A stretch of DNA of 64,000 nucleotides from Corallococcus soli (GTDB lineage: Bacteria > Myxococcota > Myxococcia > Myxococcales > Myxococcaceae): NCBI RefSeq assembly GCF_014930455.1, contig NZ_JAAIYO010000004.1:372001-436000 (forward strand), written 5' to 3'. This document shows positions 33,350 through 41,519 of the stretch, in pieces. Made by a program: the position numbers and the translations under genes. Within the stretch, counting starts at the first letter, position 1; every line of letters starts with the position of its first letter. Below the pieces are notes generated by a model. It made no database searches, was not told where the DNA came from, and was given only the letters and a program-made list of their open reading frames with translations.

Positions 33350-34123
33350 GTGAGGTTCGATGAGCTCGACGAGAAGATGCGCGTCTTCGAAACCGCGCAT
33401 GACCTGTGCGTGCTGCCCGGTGTCTTCATGGTTGCCCGCCTCGATGGCCGTTGCTTCACGCGGCTGACGAAGGAGGTGCACGCCTTCGAACGCCCCTTCG
33501 ACGTCCGCTTCCGGGACCTGATGATCGCGACGACCGAGCACCTGATGGATTGCGGCTTCCGGGTGGTCTACGGCTACACCCAGAGCGATGAGATTTCGCT
33601 GCTCTTCCACCCCAGGGAGGACTCCTTCGGGCGCAAGACGCGCAAGCTCAATTCCATCCTCGCGGGTGAGGCCAGCGCGAAGTTCTCCCTGCTCCTGGGT
33701 GACCTGGGCGCGTTCGACTGCCGCATCTGCGAACTGCCGAACGCGGAGTTCGTGCGCGACTACTTCCGTTGGCGCAACGAAGACGCACACCGCAACGCGC
33801 TGAACGCGCACGGCTACTGGAGCCTGCGCCGTGAAGGCAAGGACGCGGCGGAGGCCACGAGCGCGATGCAGCGCCTGTCGGTGGCGCAGAAGAACGAGCT
33901 GCTCTTCCAGCGGGGCATCCACTTCAACGAGCTGCCCAACTGGCAGAAGCGGGGGACGGGGCTCTACTGGGAGACGTACGCCAAAGAGGCTGTCAACCAG
34001 AGGACTGGCGAGGCCGTCTTCGCGGAGCGACGGCGCATCAAGGTCGACTACGAGTTGCCGATAAAGGACGCGTACAGCGCCTTCGTCCTGTCCCTGCTGG
34101 AGGAGACTTCACCGGGGGCGTGA
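33350..34123 (+). CDS. Thg1-like protein (tRNA 3'-5' polymerase)
   Basis: The 257-residue product is a Thg1-family nucleotidyltransferase. The first metal motif is VARLDGR followed by CFTRLTKEV, and the second catalytic block is YGYTQSDEISLLF. Bacterial Thg1-like proteins, including one studied from M. xanthus, repair truncated tRNA 5' ends by templated 3'-to-5' addition. The usual DGRGF reads DGRCF. GTG 33350 starts the protein at RFDELDEKMRVFE, which I recall as the family N-terminus; ATG 33296 has a stronger ribosome site (GGGGGAGGGGG) and adds 18 residues. Codon use is less GC-biased than in neighbours. Confidence 0.85.
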   Translation: MRFDELDEKMRVFETAHDLCVLPGVFMVARLDGRCFTRLTKEVHAFERPFDVRFRDLMIATTEHLMDCGFRVVYGYTQSDEISLLFHPREDSFGRKTRKLNSILAGEASAKFSLLLGDLGAFDCRICELPNAEFVRDYFRWRNEDAHRNALNAHGYWSLRREGKDAAEATSAMQRLSVAQKNELLFQRGIHFNELPNWQKRGTGLYWETYAKEAVNQRTGEAVFAERRRIKVDYELPIKDAYSAFVLSLLEETSPGA

Positions 34124-34527
34124 TGGCGAGGTCCCGGTGGGTCGCAGGACCTCAACCGGAGTTCCAATCCGTCTCGTTCGAATGCGTCGCGTGACGGGAC
34201 CGCGTTTGACCCCGAGCGCAGGGGGCTGAGCGCGGTGACGCCCCCGGCGAATCTAGAACCCCGGGGCCATGCTCTTTCGAGTGGAGGCCAGAGTGTTCCC
34301 GCGAATACGACGCGGCCATCAGCGAAGCACCCGCAGGCCGAAGTGGTCGACCAAAGTACCAGTTCGACGTTCCCTTTGGAGGCCCAGGTGAAGCGACTCG
34401 CGCCAATCCCAGCGCCTGACCCAGCCGCTCCAACCTCGCCACGAAGCGCCGATCAGGCTGACGTCGGCGTTCACGCCCGGTTGCGCTCCGGCGAACGGTC
34501 GCCGGGTCAAGCCGACCGGCACTCGGG
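34124..34527. other. Gene-poor patch with a possible gene remnant
   Basis: About 400 bp without a confident gene. Only the minus-strand frame at 34319-34531 looks protein-like (see the pseudogene entry). No ribosome sites, promoters or inverted repeats stood out. Confidence 0.4.
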
Positions 34528-34531
34528 TCAT
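34319..34531 (-). pseudogene. Possible 3' remnant of a sulfatase-modifying-factor (FGE)-like gene
   Basis: A 70-codon minus-strand frame ends with GASW, several spaced Arg/Trp residues and a terminal HFGLRVLR before a stop. This resembles the RGGSW...GFRVxR end of formylglycine-generating-enzyme-like domains. The expected upstream part of the domain (GNVWEW) is absent, since the preceding bases encode the DUF1801 protein. Weak evidence; it may be chance. Confidence 0.25.
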
Positions 34532-34983
34532 GAGCCCCGTTTCGTCTTCGTGGACTCCGGCTTTCGTTGCTTCGGTCTGGGCGAGACTGGCTTCTTCGCC
34601 CGCTTCGGGCCCTTTACGGCAACGGGTGCCGAGCCTTCAGTCTGACTCCATCTCGCGAGTCGCTCCACGACTGCCTCGGGAACGGGCTCGTCGAAGCCGA
34701 AGCGGATGATGCCCTTGCTCATTTCGCGGTTGGGAAGGTCCCGAGCGATCGCGTCGAAGAGCGTGGCCGACACGAAGTAGAGCGCGTAGTGGTTCTTGAA
34801 GCCCGCGAATGACGCGACCGCGCGGCCGCCGACCAGATATGCGGGCATCCCGTACTTGATCGCCTCCTCGGCGGTTGGGAGCGCGCGGCGCATCGCCGAA
34901 CGGACCTTGACGAGCGCTGGCTGAACATGGGGCGGCTGAGAGGCGAGGTATGCGTCCACGTCCGCTGGCTTTGGGGCTGGCAT
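34528..34983 (-). CDS. DUF1801 (YdhG-like) domain protein
   Basis: The 151-residue protein matches the DUF1801/YdhG fold: DVDAYLASQPPHVQPALVKVRSAMRRALPTAEEAIKYGMPAY near the start, then VASFAGFKNHYALYF and GIIRFGFDEPVP. Some members are described as intracellular iron chaperones (frataxin-like); others are uncharacterised. A basic Lys/Pro/Arg tail (last ~30 residues) is an addition that could bind nucleic acid. Cytosolic. It lies in the less GC-biased patch next to rnpB. The 189 bp upstream to the RNase H gene hold nothing I recognise. Confidence 0.8.
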   Translation of the reverse strand: MPAPKPADVDAYLASQPPHVQPALVKVRSAMRRALPTAEEAIKYGMPAYLVGGRAVASFAGFKNHYALYFVSATLFDAIARDLPNREMSKGIIRFGFDEPVPEAVVERLARWSQTEGSAPVAVKGPKRAKKPVSPRPKQRKPESTKTKRGS

Positions 34984-35172
34984 CTGCGCAGCTTAGCCGC
35001 ACGGGCTCCAGCGACCTTCCGCCCGGCCCCTGACACCATCTTCCCGAGGCAGGAGCCCTTCGGCATCCGACTGTTCCCGGACGGCCGCATCAAGGCCATC
35101 GGGGTGCTCGCGCCGCCTCCGGAAGATCCGCCTGGAGGAGGGGAGTCGTCTCCGACAACGAGGGAAACAAAA

Positions 35173-35811
35173 CTAGAGACGTTCGTCGATGGCGCGGTTG
35201 CTCATCTCATCCGCCTCGGCGTTCTGCGCGCGGGGCACGTGGGCGAGCTTCACCTTGCTGAACGCCTTGAGCAGCGCCCGCGCCTCCTGGAAGAGGGGCT
35301 TCAGCGTGGGGCTCTTCACCTGGTAGCGCCCGTCCAACTGCCGGATGAGCAACTCGCTGTCGGCGTACACCTCCACCTCGCGCGCGCCCAGCGCCCTCGC
35401 GTGCTGGAGCCCCAGCAGCAGCCCCGCGTACTCGGCGTAGTTGTTCGTCTGGTGCCCCAGGAACTTGCCCAGGCGCGCAATCACCGCGCCCTGCGCGTCC
35501 ATCAGCACCGCGCCCGCGCCCGCCGGGCCCGGGTTGCCGCGCGCCGCCCCGTCCGAATAGACGCGCACGCGCGTCACGGCGCTGCCCGAAGTGACGGGCT
35601 CGGGAGCAGGGGAGGGGGCCGCTGGCGCGGCAGCCTCCAGCGGCTCGGAGGCGGCCGGACCGGGCGTGCTTCCGCCCAGCGCGTCGGCGGCCTCGTCCAG
35701 GAGCTGCCCCAGGTGCTCGCGGGTGAGCCCGCGAAAGGCGCGCACCGTCGCCGTCAGCGGCTCCTCACGCGCGATGTGACGGAGGAGGTCGACGAGCGAA
35801 GGGGTCGGCAT
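35173..35811 (-). CDS. Ribonuclease HI-family protein with an N-terminal extension
   Basis: The C-terminal ~130 residues are an RNase H fold with the acidic catalytic set: D in YSDGAARGNPGPAGAG, E in NNYAEYAGLLLGL, D in YADSELLIRQL and D in RAQNAEADEMSN. An N-terminal helical domain of about 45 residues (MPTPSLVDLLRHIAREE) and an Ala/Pro linker precede it. It degrades RNA in RNA-DNA hybrids. ATG 35811 gives 212 residues. The upstream zinc-ribbon gene ends 32 bp before on the same strand, so they are likely cotranscribed. Confidence 0.85.
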   Translation of the reverse strand: MPTPSLVDLLRHIAREEPLTATVRAFRGLTREHLGQLLDEAADALGGSTPGPAASEPLEAAAPAAPSPAPEPVTSGSAVTRVRVYSDGAARGNPGPAGAGAVLMDAQGAVIARLGKFLGHQTNNYAEYAGLLLGLQHARALGAREVEVYADSELLIRQLDGRYQVKSPTLKPLFQEARALLKAFSKVKLAHVPRAQNAEADEMSNRAIDERL

Positions 35812-35843
35812 GGGATGAAACGACCGTCGGGAACCGCGCCGCT

Positions 35844-36581
35844 CTACTTCTCGGCGGAGTCCGGGGCCTTTTCCTGCAGCGCTTCGATGGCGAAGATGAT
35901 GCGGTTGCACGAGGGGCACACGTCGGTGCCCAGCGAGGTGCGCAGCGCGTTGTACATCTGCGGGGGCAGGTTCATGTTGCAGCCCTGGCAGGTGCCGGCC
36001 ACCACGCCCACCATGGCGGGCAGCTTCTTCTTGCGGATGACCTCGTAGCGGCGCAGCAGCGTGCCGTCCACGTTCGCGGCCACGTCCGCGCGGCGACCCT
36101 CCAGCTCCTTCACCTGGGAATCGGACTCGCCCAGCTTGCCGCGCAGCTCCGTCATGCGTCCCGACAGGCCCTGCAGCTTGGTGGCGTACTCCGCCTCCTT
36201 GCCCTTGATGGCCTCGCGGGCGCCGCCCAGCTCCTTCACCTTCTCCGTGAGCGCCTCGGACTGGGTGAGGATGCCCTTCTTCGCGATATCGATTTCGCGA
36301 GCGAGCGCCGAGTACTCACGGGTGGAGCGCTGATCGGACAGGCGCGCTTCCCACTTCTTCACCTTGTCCTTCTCGTCCGTGATGTTCTGCTCGAGCAGGG
36401 CCTTCTGCTTCTCCAGGTCGGCCACGCGTGTGCGCTCGGCTTCAATGCCATTGCGCGCGACGCCCAGCTCCCGCTCCAGATCGGAAATCTGGCGGGGATG
36501 CACGTCCGCCGCCTTCCGGAGCGAGGCGACCTCCAGGTCCACCTTCTGCAGCTCCGCCAGGGCCTTCAGTTTCTCCCGCAA
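35844..36581 (-). CDS. Coiled-coil protein with C-terminal C4 zinc ribbon (DUF164-like)
   Basis: A long N-terminal antiparallel coiled coil (about residues 1-180) leads to a zinc ribbon with four cysteines (CQGC at about 201-204 and CPSC at about 225-228, separated by NMNLPPQMYNALRTS). This is the architecture of the HP0958/FlgZ-type family, some of which act as RNA or sigma-54-related adaptors. The start is TTG 36581, supported by GGGAGG 8 bp upstream. Role here unknown. 245 residues, cytosolic. Confidence 0.85.
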   Translation of the reverse strand: MREKLKALAELQKVDLEVASLRKAADVHPRQISDLERELGVARNGIEAERTRVADLEKQKALLEQNITDEKDKVKKWEARLSDQRSTREYSALAREIDIAKKGILTQSEALTEKVKELGGAREAIKGKEAEYATKLQGLSGRMTELRGKLGESDSQVKELEGRRADVAANVDGTLLRRYEVIRKKKLPAMVGVVAGTCQGCNMNLPPQMYNALRTSLGTDVCPSCNRIIFAIEALQEKAPDSAEK

Positions 36582-36752
36582 GTTTGCTGCCTCCCAACAC
36601 GGCCGCACCGACGCGCGGCGCGACTCTTGTACCAACAAGGGTGCTGGGGTTCCAACGCCCAAATGGGCGACCTTCCATCCCTGCGCTTTCTGTCTGCCCC
36701 TCCAGCGTTTGAATCCGCTTCACGCACCCGTTAGACGGGGCGGGTGTTCCCC

Positions 36753-37559
36753 ATGCCCATCCGAAGCCTCCTGGCCCCTGTCCTCCTGCTCGCCGCCACC
36801 GCCTGCCGCGAGCCCCCTCCGCCCGTCGCACCCCCGGCTGCGCCTCCCGTGGCCGCCGCGCCCGCGCGCCCCACGGGACCTGTCAGGTGGGGGGACATCG
36901 AAGGCCGGGTGCGCCTGACGGGGACGCCGCCCCCGGCCCCGGTGCTGGCCACCTCCGCCACCGTGGCCCACGTCTGCGGCGACCAGGCACAGGACCGCTC
37001 GCTCGTCGTGGGGGCGGAGGGCGCCCTGGCCCACGCCGTCGTCTCCCTCCAGGACGGCGCCGGGCTGCCCGCCCCCGAGTCGCCGGCCCCCGCCCCGGTG
37101 CTGGACCAGAAGCAGTGCTCCTATGAGCCTCCGTCGCTCGCCGCGCGGGCGGGCACGGAGCTGGTGCTGCGCAACTCCGACCCGCTGGTCCACAACGTGC
37201 GCGCCCAGTTCGGGACCAACCGCTCCGTCTTCAACGTGGGCATGCCGCTGGAGGGGATGACGCTGCGCCGCCCGCTGCCCGCCACACCCGGCACCGTCCA
37301 CATCCGCTGCGATGTGCACCCCTGGATGCGCGCGGTGGTCCGCACCTTCGACCACCCGTACTTCACCACCACCGCCACGGACGGGCGCTTCCGGCTCCGG
37401 GTCCCCGAGGGCTCCCACACCCTCATCTTCTGGCATGAGCGGCTCCCCGCACGCTCCCAGACCGTCACCGTCCGCGCCGGCGAAACGGTGAAAATCGACG
37501 AAGCTTGGGACGCGGCCGCGTTCCATCAGGGAGCCCCGGGCAAGGAAGGCCCTCCCTGA
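36753..37559 (+). CDS. Cupredoxin-like lipoprotein (blue-copper fold)
   Basis: A lipoprotein signal with lipobox TAC is followed by a Pro/Ala-rich linker. The cupredoxin-like domain has candidate copper ligands: His in SDPLVHNVRA, then Cys, His and Met in RCDVHPWMRA. The pattern H...CxxHxxM matches type I copper proteins. A carboxypeptidase-regulatory-like beta domain follows (FTTTATDGRFRLRVPEGSHTL). The product probably carries electrons or copper at the outer face of a membrane. ATG 36753 is used; GTG 36744 is possible. Confidence 0.75.
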   Translation: MPIRSLLAPVLLLAATACREPPPPVAPPAAPPVAAAPARPTGPVRWGDIEGRVRLTGTPPPAPVLATSATVAHVCGDQAQDRSLVVGAEGALAHAVVSLQDGAGLPAPESPAPAPVLDQKQCSYEPPSLAARAGTELVLRNSDPLVHNVRAQFGTNRSVFNVGMPLEGMTLRRPLPATPGTVHIRCDVHPWMRAVVRTFDHPYFTTTATDGRFRLRVPEGSHTLIFWHERLPARSQTVTVRAGETVKIDEAWDAAAFHQGAPGKEGPP

Positions 37560-37674
37560 CATCGCTGTCGCGGCCTGAAGCACCCCGGCGCAATCACCGC
37601 GCCGACGCGCCGTACAAGTGCCTGGAAGAACAGCCCCTGGTCAGTTTTCTGTCTTGGTGGCAAAATTGCTTTCT

Positions 37675-37693
37675 CGGAAGCTGGAAACTTCCG
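37675..37693. promoter_or_regulatory. Dyad just upstream of a small gene
   Basis: CGGAAG (37675-37680) and CTTCCG (37688-37693) form a 6-bp dyad (7 bp with the flanking T-A pair) 17 bp before ATG 37711, inside an AT-richer patch. It could be an operator or leader hairpin. Confidence 0.3.
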
Positions 37694-37710
37694 AACGAGG
37701 GGGACGAGTC

Positions 37711-37884
37711 ATGCATCAGCCCAGGAAACGACCGATGGCGCCGAGCGAAGTCCCGCAGGTGCCTCCCGGGGCCCGCCGCAAGGGAGCGCGGCCCGCGGGA
37801 ATGCAGGAGATGGGGCAGGGCCTGTACGAGCAGATCCGCCGCGTGTTGACCGAGCTGTCGGTGGCCTCGGTCCCGCGCGCCTGA
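37711..37884 (+). CDS. Small basic protein, 57 residues
   Basis: ATG 37711 is preceded by GAGGGGGA at good spacing. The peptide is basic and proline-containing in its first half (HQPRKRPMAPSEVPQ) and ends in an amphipathic helix-like segment (GLYEQIRRVLTELSVAS). No signal or membrane helix. Not recognised; the ribosome site, the isolated position and the AT-rich leader support a real small gene. Confidence 0.5.
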   Translation: MHQPRKRPMAPSEVPQVPPGARRKGARPAGMQEMGQGLYEQIRRVLTELSVASVPRA

Positions 37885-37970
37885 GCCACACCCGACGCAG
37901 GGGGGCGGGTGGGCACGAAGCCAGCCCCCGCCCCGCCGAGCGCTTCCGGGCAGGCCCCGGAAAAAGCAGA

Positions 37971-38001
37971 AGGGCCCGCCCGAGCAAGCTCGAGGGGCCC
38001 T
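37971..38001 (-). terminator. Nested hairpin terminator after the FYDLN-protein gene
   Basis: An outer stem AGGGCCC/GGGCCCT (37971-37977 with 37995-38001) and inner stem CGAGC/GCTCG (37981-37985 with 37988-37992) are followed on the minus strand by TCTGCTTTTT. It is a good intrinsic terminator for the leftward gene. Confidence 0.7.
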
Positions 38002-38026
38002 GGAAACCTGAAATCGCGCGAACCGC

Positions 38027-38314
38027 CTAGATCTCTTCGTCCTCGTCGGCGGGCGCTTCCGCGTCCTCGTCTTCCCCGAAGGTCTCGATCTCCGCCTCTT
38101 CGTCCTCGGCGGCGGGAGTCTCCTCCGGCTCCGTCGGCTCGATGACCTTGGGGGTGGCCGCCAGGCGACCGCGCTTGCTCTCAGCCTTGGGGGCCGGGGC
38201 GTCCCGCTGGTTCGACCCGCACTTGGGGCAGATCGCGTCCGGCTTCTTCAAGTCGTAGAACTTCGATGCGCACTTGAAGCAGACGTGCTTGTTCCCGAGA
38301 TCCTTCGCCGGCAT
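38027..38314 (-). CDS. FYDLN-acid family zinc-binding protein (TIGR02300)
   Basis: The 95-residue protein starts with a two-CxxC zinc knuckle (CFKCASKFYDLKKPDAICPKC) containing the FYDLxK signature. The second half is strongly acidic (EDEEAEIETFGEDEDAEAPADEDEE). This is the TIGR02300 FYDLN-acid layout, widespread in proteobacteria with no assigned function. The acidic tail suggests interaction with a basic partner or RNA polymerase; that is inference. It is divergent from the ZnR-GYF gene. Confidence 0.85.
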   Translation of the reverse strand: MPAKDLGNKHVCFKCASKFYDLKKPDAICPKCGSNQRDAPAPKAESKRGRLAATPKVIEPTEPEETPAAEDEEAEIETFGEDEDAEAPADEDEEI

Positions 38315-38455
38315 GCACCCACCCTGATCGACGCTAGAGATAAATGGGAGGGCGGCTGAATAGTTGGGCCCACGGTCAGAGTCAACCGTGTGTTTGCACG
38401 GGGGATTTCTGGCGGTAGCATCCGTGCCGGTTTCCCCCGAGAGCCGGACACCCCT

Positions 38456-39742
38456 TTGAACTTCACCTGCGACAATTGCCAGAAGCGGTACTCCATTGCG
38501 GACGAGAAGGTCCGCGGCAAGACGGTCAAGGTCCGTTGCAAGAACTGCCAGAACGTCATCTCCGTTGAAGGTCCCGCCGAGGAGGAGAGCACCCGCGTGG
38601 TGTCGCTCGCCGACGTGGAGCGCATCCGTGCCCAGGAACGTTCCCTCGCGGGGGGCGGCGCTGCCGCCGCTCCAGCCCCGGCGCCCGTCGCGGCACCGGC
38701 GGCCACCGCGCCCGCACCCCTGGCCCGTCCTCCCGCCGCCGCCGCCCAGACTCCCTGGGACGACGAGCCCACGCGCACCGCGCCTCCCCGCCAGACCGCC
38801 GGGGCGCCCTGGTTCGTGATGGTGCGCAACAAGCAGGAGGGCCCCCTGGACGAGGCGGCCGTGGCCGACTGGATGGCCGCGGGCACCATCAGCGCGCGCA
38901 GCTTCTTCTGGCGCCAGGGCATGCCGGACTGGAAGCGGGGCTCGGACATCCCGGAGCTGGCGGCGCTGTTCGCCCCCGCCGCGCCGGCCGAGCCGCCTCC
39001 GGAGCCGCCGCCCGTGGCCGCCGTCGCGGCGCCGCGTGCCCCGCCTCCCGCCCGCCGCGAGCCGGAGCCGCCCCCGCAGGCCTTCTACGCCGAGCCGGAG
39101 CCCGGGCCGTCCGCGGCCGACTCCGAGCCCGAGGAGCGCGACGGCGACGAGGACGAGGCCGACAGCACCCTCTACGGGGACCCCCGTCATTCGCCCGTCC
39201 CCGCCCCCGCTCCGTCCCCGCGCCGGGGACACGTGGAAGCGTCGCCCGCCGCCACGGGCGCGCCCCTCAACGAGCTGTTCTCCGACCTGGACCTGCCCGG
39301 CAACCGGGGCGAGGCCGGCGACGATGAGGACGCCCGGCTGGACGAGACGCGCGACGACGACCGCGACCAGCAAGAGCAGGAGGACGAGGCGGTGGAGGAC
39401 GCGAAGGCCGCCCGCAAGCGGCCCGTCGTGGCCCCTCGGCGCAGCCCGCTGAAGATGGTGGCGCTGGTGCTGCTGCTGCTCATCGTCCTGCCGGTGGTGG
39501 CGCTGGGCGTGCTCGGGGCGATGAACATGCTGCCGCCCCCGCTGGCGGAGCTCGTCGACAAGGCCATGGGCAAGGCCCCGCCCCGCGTGGCCCCCGTCGC
39601 GGCGCCTCCCGCGGGCGGAAGCGTCCCGCCCTCGGCGCCTCCCACGGGCACCGAGGCCGCTCCGGCGGAAGGCACCCCGCCTCCCGCGGGCAAGGCGACC
39701 GGTGGCGAGCCCACGGCCCCGGCGGAAGGCAACACGCCGTAG
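38456..39742 (+). CDS. Zinc-ribbon/GYF-domain membrane protein, GltJ-like architecture
   Basis: A MJ0042-type zinc ribbon (C5, C8, C28, C31; FTCDNCQKRYSIADEKV) is followed by an Ala/Pro linker, a GYF_2-like domain (about 118-172, WFVMVRNKQEGPLDEAAVADWMAAG), a long acidic Pro-rich region, one membrane helix (about 336-360) and a short Pro-rich periplasmic tail. The same ZnR-GYF-TM order occurs in M. xanthus GltJ, where these domains bind the GTPase MglA and MglB at focal adhesions. The start is TTG 38456, which places the first CxxC at residues 5-8. Size 428 residues, smaller than GltJ. Partner here unknown. Confidence 0.75.
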   Translation: MNFTCDNCQKRYSIADEKVRGKTVKVRCKNCQNVISVEGPAEEESTRVVSLADVERIRAQERSLAGGGAAAAPAPAPVAAPAATAPAPLARPPAAAAQTPWDDEPTRTAPPRQTAGAPWFVMVRNKQEGPLDEAAVADWMAAGTISARSFFWRQGMPDWKRGSDIPELAALFAPAAPAEPPPEPPPVAAVAAPRAPPPARREPEPPPQAFYAEPEPGPSAADSEPEERDGDEDEADSTLYGDPRHSPVPAPAPSPRRGHVEASPAATGAPLNELFSDLDLPGNRGEAGDDEDARLDETRDDDRDQQEQEDEAVEDAKAARKRPVVAPRRSPLKMVALVLLLLIVLPVVALGVLGAMNMLPPPLAELVDKAMGKAPPRVAPVAAPPAGGSVPPSAPPTGTEAAPAEGTPPPAGKATGGEPTAPAEGNTP

Positions 39743-39756
39743 CCGACCTGGGAGGT

Positions 39757-39789
39757 GGGCCTGCTCCGCGCCGCGCGGGGAGCAGGCCC
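39757..39789. terminator. Bidirectional hairpin terminator
   Basis: A perfect 11-bp stem (39757-39767 with 39779-39789) lies between the convergent ZnR-GYF and DUF3006 genes. Confidence 0.65.
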
Positions 39790-39864
39790 GTCCTGGCGCG
39801 TCCTGCTCCGGTCGGGTGACCCGGCACGTCGAGCAGGCGCCGCTGGCGCGAGGCCCGGTGCTCC

Positions 39865-40107
39865 CTACAGGTCGAAGTCCCCGCCGGGCGGAGGCTTCTT
39901 GCCGCGCTTCGCCTGCTCCCTCGCGGCGCGGACGTCGGCGCGCAGGGCCTCGGTGGCCTCGGCGTCCACCGCCCCCGTCTCCAGGTCCACGACGTCCCCT
40001 TCGCGCACGCCCGACGGCAGCGTGGCCAGGGCGCGGGTCAGCGAGCGGCCGTCCACGACCAGCACGACGACGTCCTCTTCGATGCGGTCCACCGTGGCCT
40101 TGGGCAT
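39865..40107 (-). CDS. DUF3006 domain protein
   Basis: An 80-residue protein with the DUF3006 pattern (ATVDRIEEDVVVLVVDG, then LPSGVREGDVVDLE). These small beta-barrel-like proteins are often encoded beside ComEC-type metallo-beta-lactamase-fold genes, as here: it is the last of three minus-strand genes after two such paralogues (17-bp gap). Likely cytosolic; function unknown. Confidence 0.85.
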   Translation of the reverse strand: MPKATVDRIEEDVVVLVVDGRSLTRALATLPSGVREGDVVDLETGAVDAEATEALRADVRAAREQAKRGKKPPPGGDFDL

Positions 40108-40124
40108 GGTGCGGGCTCCCTCAC

Positions 40125-41519
40125 TCAGGGGTTGCAGTCCCTCGCGGGCATGCGCGACTTCGCCGCCTCCTCGCGCGTCTTGAAGCGGACGAGGTTCTTC
40201 GCGAGGATCTTCTTCGCGTTCGAGCAGCCGGGCACGTGGAACTTGTCGCTCCTGCTGCTCCCCACGTAGCCCCCCATCGGAGCGCTGCTGGAGGTCCGCG
40301 TCTTCTGCGTCGGCGCTTCCGTCCGGCCGGGGATGCGCGCGTTCGCGGTGGGGAGGTCGTCCACGTCAATCTCACCGCCGCCCCGGCCCGGGGAGGACGC
40401 GCGGGGTGTCTCGGTGGCGCGCGCCGGCTCCGCCTTCTCCACGGAGGGCGGCTCGGGCGGAGGCGGCTTCACCACCGGAGGCGGCGGAGGCTTCGCCGTC
40501 CGCACGAGCGCCGGACGCGGATCCACGCCCGGGAAGACGCTGCGCTGCGCGGAGAAGGGCTCGCCCGGCGTGGGGCGCTGGAGGACGAACTCGAACTGCT
40601 TGCCGTCGCTCACCGCGTGCATCTCGCCATTCACGTCCGTGCGGAACGCCTTCGCCCCCACGCCCTTCAGTCGCGCGAGCACGTCCCGCACCTTCGCGTC
40701 CTTGCCCAGGCCGTCGTCCATGCTGAACACGGCGGCCTGCGGACGCACCTCCTCCAGGAACCCCAGCGAGTTGGCCCCGGCCACGCCCGGCGAGGCGACC
40801 TTCAGCAGCGTGGCGGACCCCAGCAGCCCGCGCGACAGCAGGGCCTCCTCCGTCTCCGCGCGCGCCGAGCCCGCGAAGAGGACCGACGTGTCCCGGTACG
40901 TGAGGCGCAACACGATGGAGTTCGCCGCGCTCCGGCCCTCCGCGTCCGGCGCGCCCTTCAGCAGCGGCGTCGCGGGGGCGCGGGGCCAGAGCACCGTGAG
41001 GTTCACGTCGTCCTCCAGCGTCAAGCGGACCGACTCCTGGGGCGTGGTCGCGGAGGACGCCGGGGAGAAGACCTGCACCCCGCGAGAGCCCACCGCGCCC
41101 AGGAGCGCGTCGTAGGCGGACGACGTGTCGGGCAGCTGCGGCTCCATCAGCCGGCGCGCGCCCACGCGCTTAAGCACCGCGTCCAGCGCGCCGTGGTGCT
41201 TCGGATCCGGACGCGTGAGGACGACGAGGTCCAGCTCCCGGCGCAGCAGCTCCGGCAGCCGGTTCACCAGGTGCGACTCGGCGGAGGCGGGGCCGGAGTC
41301 CACCAGCACCGTGTTGCCGCTGGGCGACACGATGAGCGCGGCGTCTCCCGCGCCCACGTCGAAGAAGTAGACGTGCAGCTTTCCGTCCGGCGCGCCACCG
41401 AAGTAGCGCGACTTCTCCGGGCCCGGCGCCTTCTTCGGGGCCTCCGGCTGCGGCTTGCACGCCAGCGCGGCGAGCAGCAGGCCCACTCCGAGCGCGATGC
41501 GGGGACTCATGGGTGACAA
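40125..41519 (-). CDS. Metallo-beta-lactamase-fold lipoprotein lacking metal ligands (pseudoenzyme)
   Basis: The lipobox-like signal (ALAC) and the ComEC-like beginning (VYFFDVGAGDAALIVSPSGNTVLVDSG) match the upstream paralogue. The metal site does not: where the paralogue has THPHLDHLGG this protein reads TRPDPKHHGA, and AHHGGKHSS becomes ASPGVAGANS. It should bind no di-metal centre and is probably inactive as a hydrolase. The Pro/Lys-rich C-terminal region ends in an Ada-like element with two Cys and one His (KFHVPGCSNAKKI and ARDCNP). 464 residues. The start overlaps the paralogue stop by 13 bases. Confidence 0.8.
   Translation of the reverse strand: MSPMSPRIALGVGLLLAALACKPQPEAPKKAPGPEKSRYFGGAPDGKLHVYFFDVGAGDAALIVSPSGNTVLVDSGPASAESHLVNRLPELLRRELDLVVLTRPDPKHHGALDAVLKRVGARRLMEPQLPDTSSAYDALLGAVGSRGVQVFSPASSATTPQESVRLTLEDDVNLTVLWPRAPATPLLKGAPDAEGRSAANSIVLRLTYRDTSVLFAGSARAETEEALLSRGLLGSATLLKVASPGVAGANSLGFLEEVRPQAAVFSMDDGLGKDAKVRDVLARLKGVGAKAFRTDVNGEMHAVSDGKQFEFVLQRPTPGEPFSAQRSVFPGVDPRPALVRTAKPPPPPVVKPPPPEPPSVEKAEPARATETPRASSPGRGGGEIDVDDLPTANARIPGRTEAPTQKTRTSSSAPMGGYVGSSRSDKFHVPGCSNAKKILAKNLVRFKTREEAAKSRMPARDCNP

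Noticed and set aside
34235-34645. Plus-strand 136-codon frame
   Set aside because: Its second half is antisense to the DUF1801 gene and it has no ribosome site or family motif.
37658-37669. Sigma-54-like TGGCA...TTGC before a small gene
   Set aside because: The GG-to-GC spacing is three bases too short for a -24/-12 promoter.
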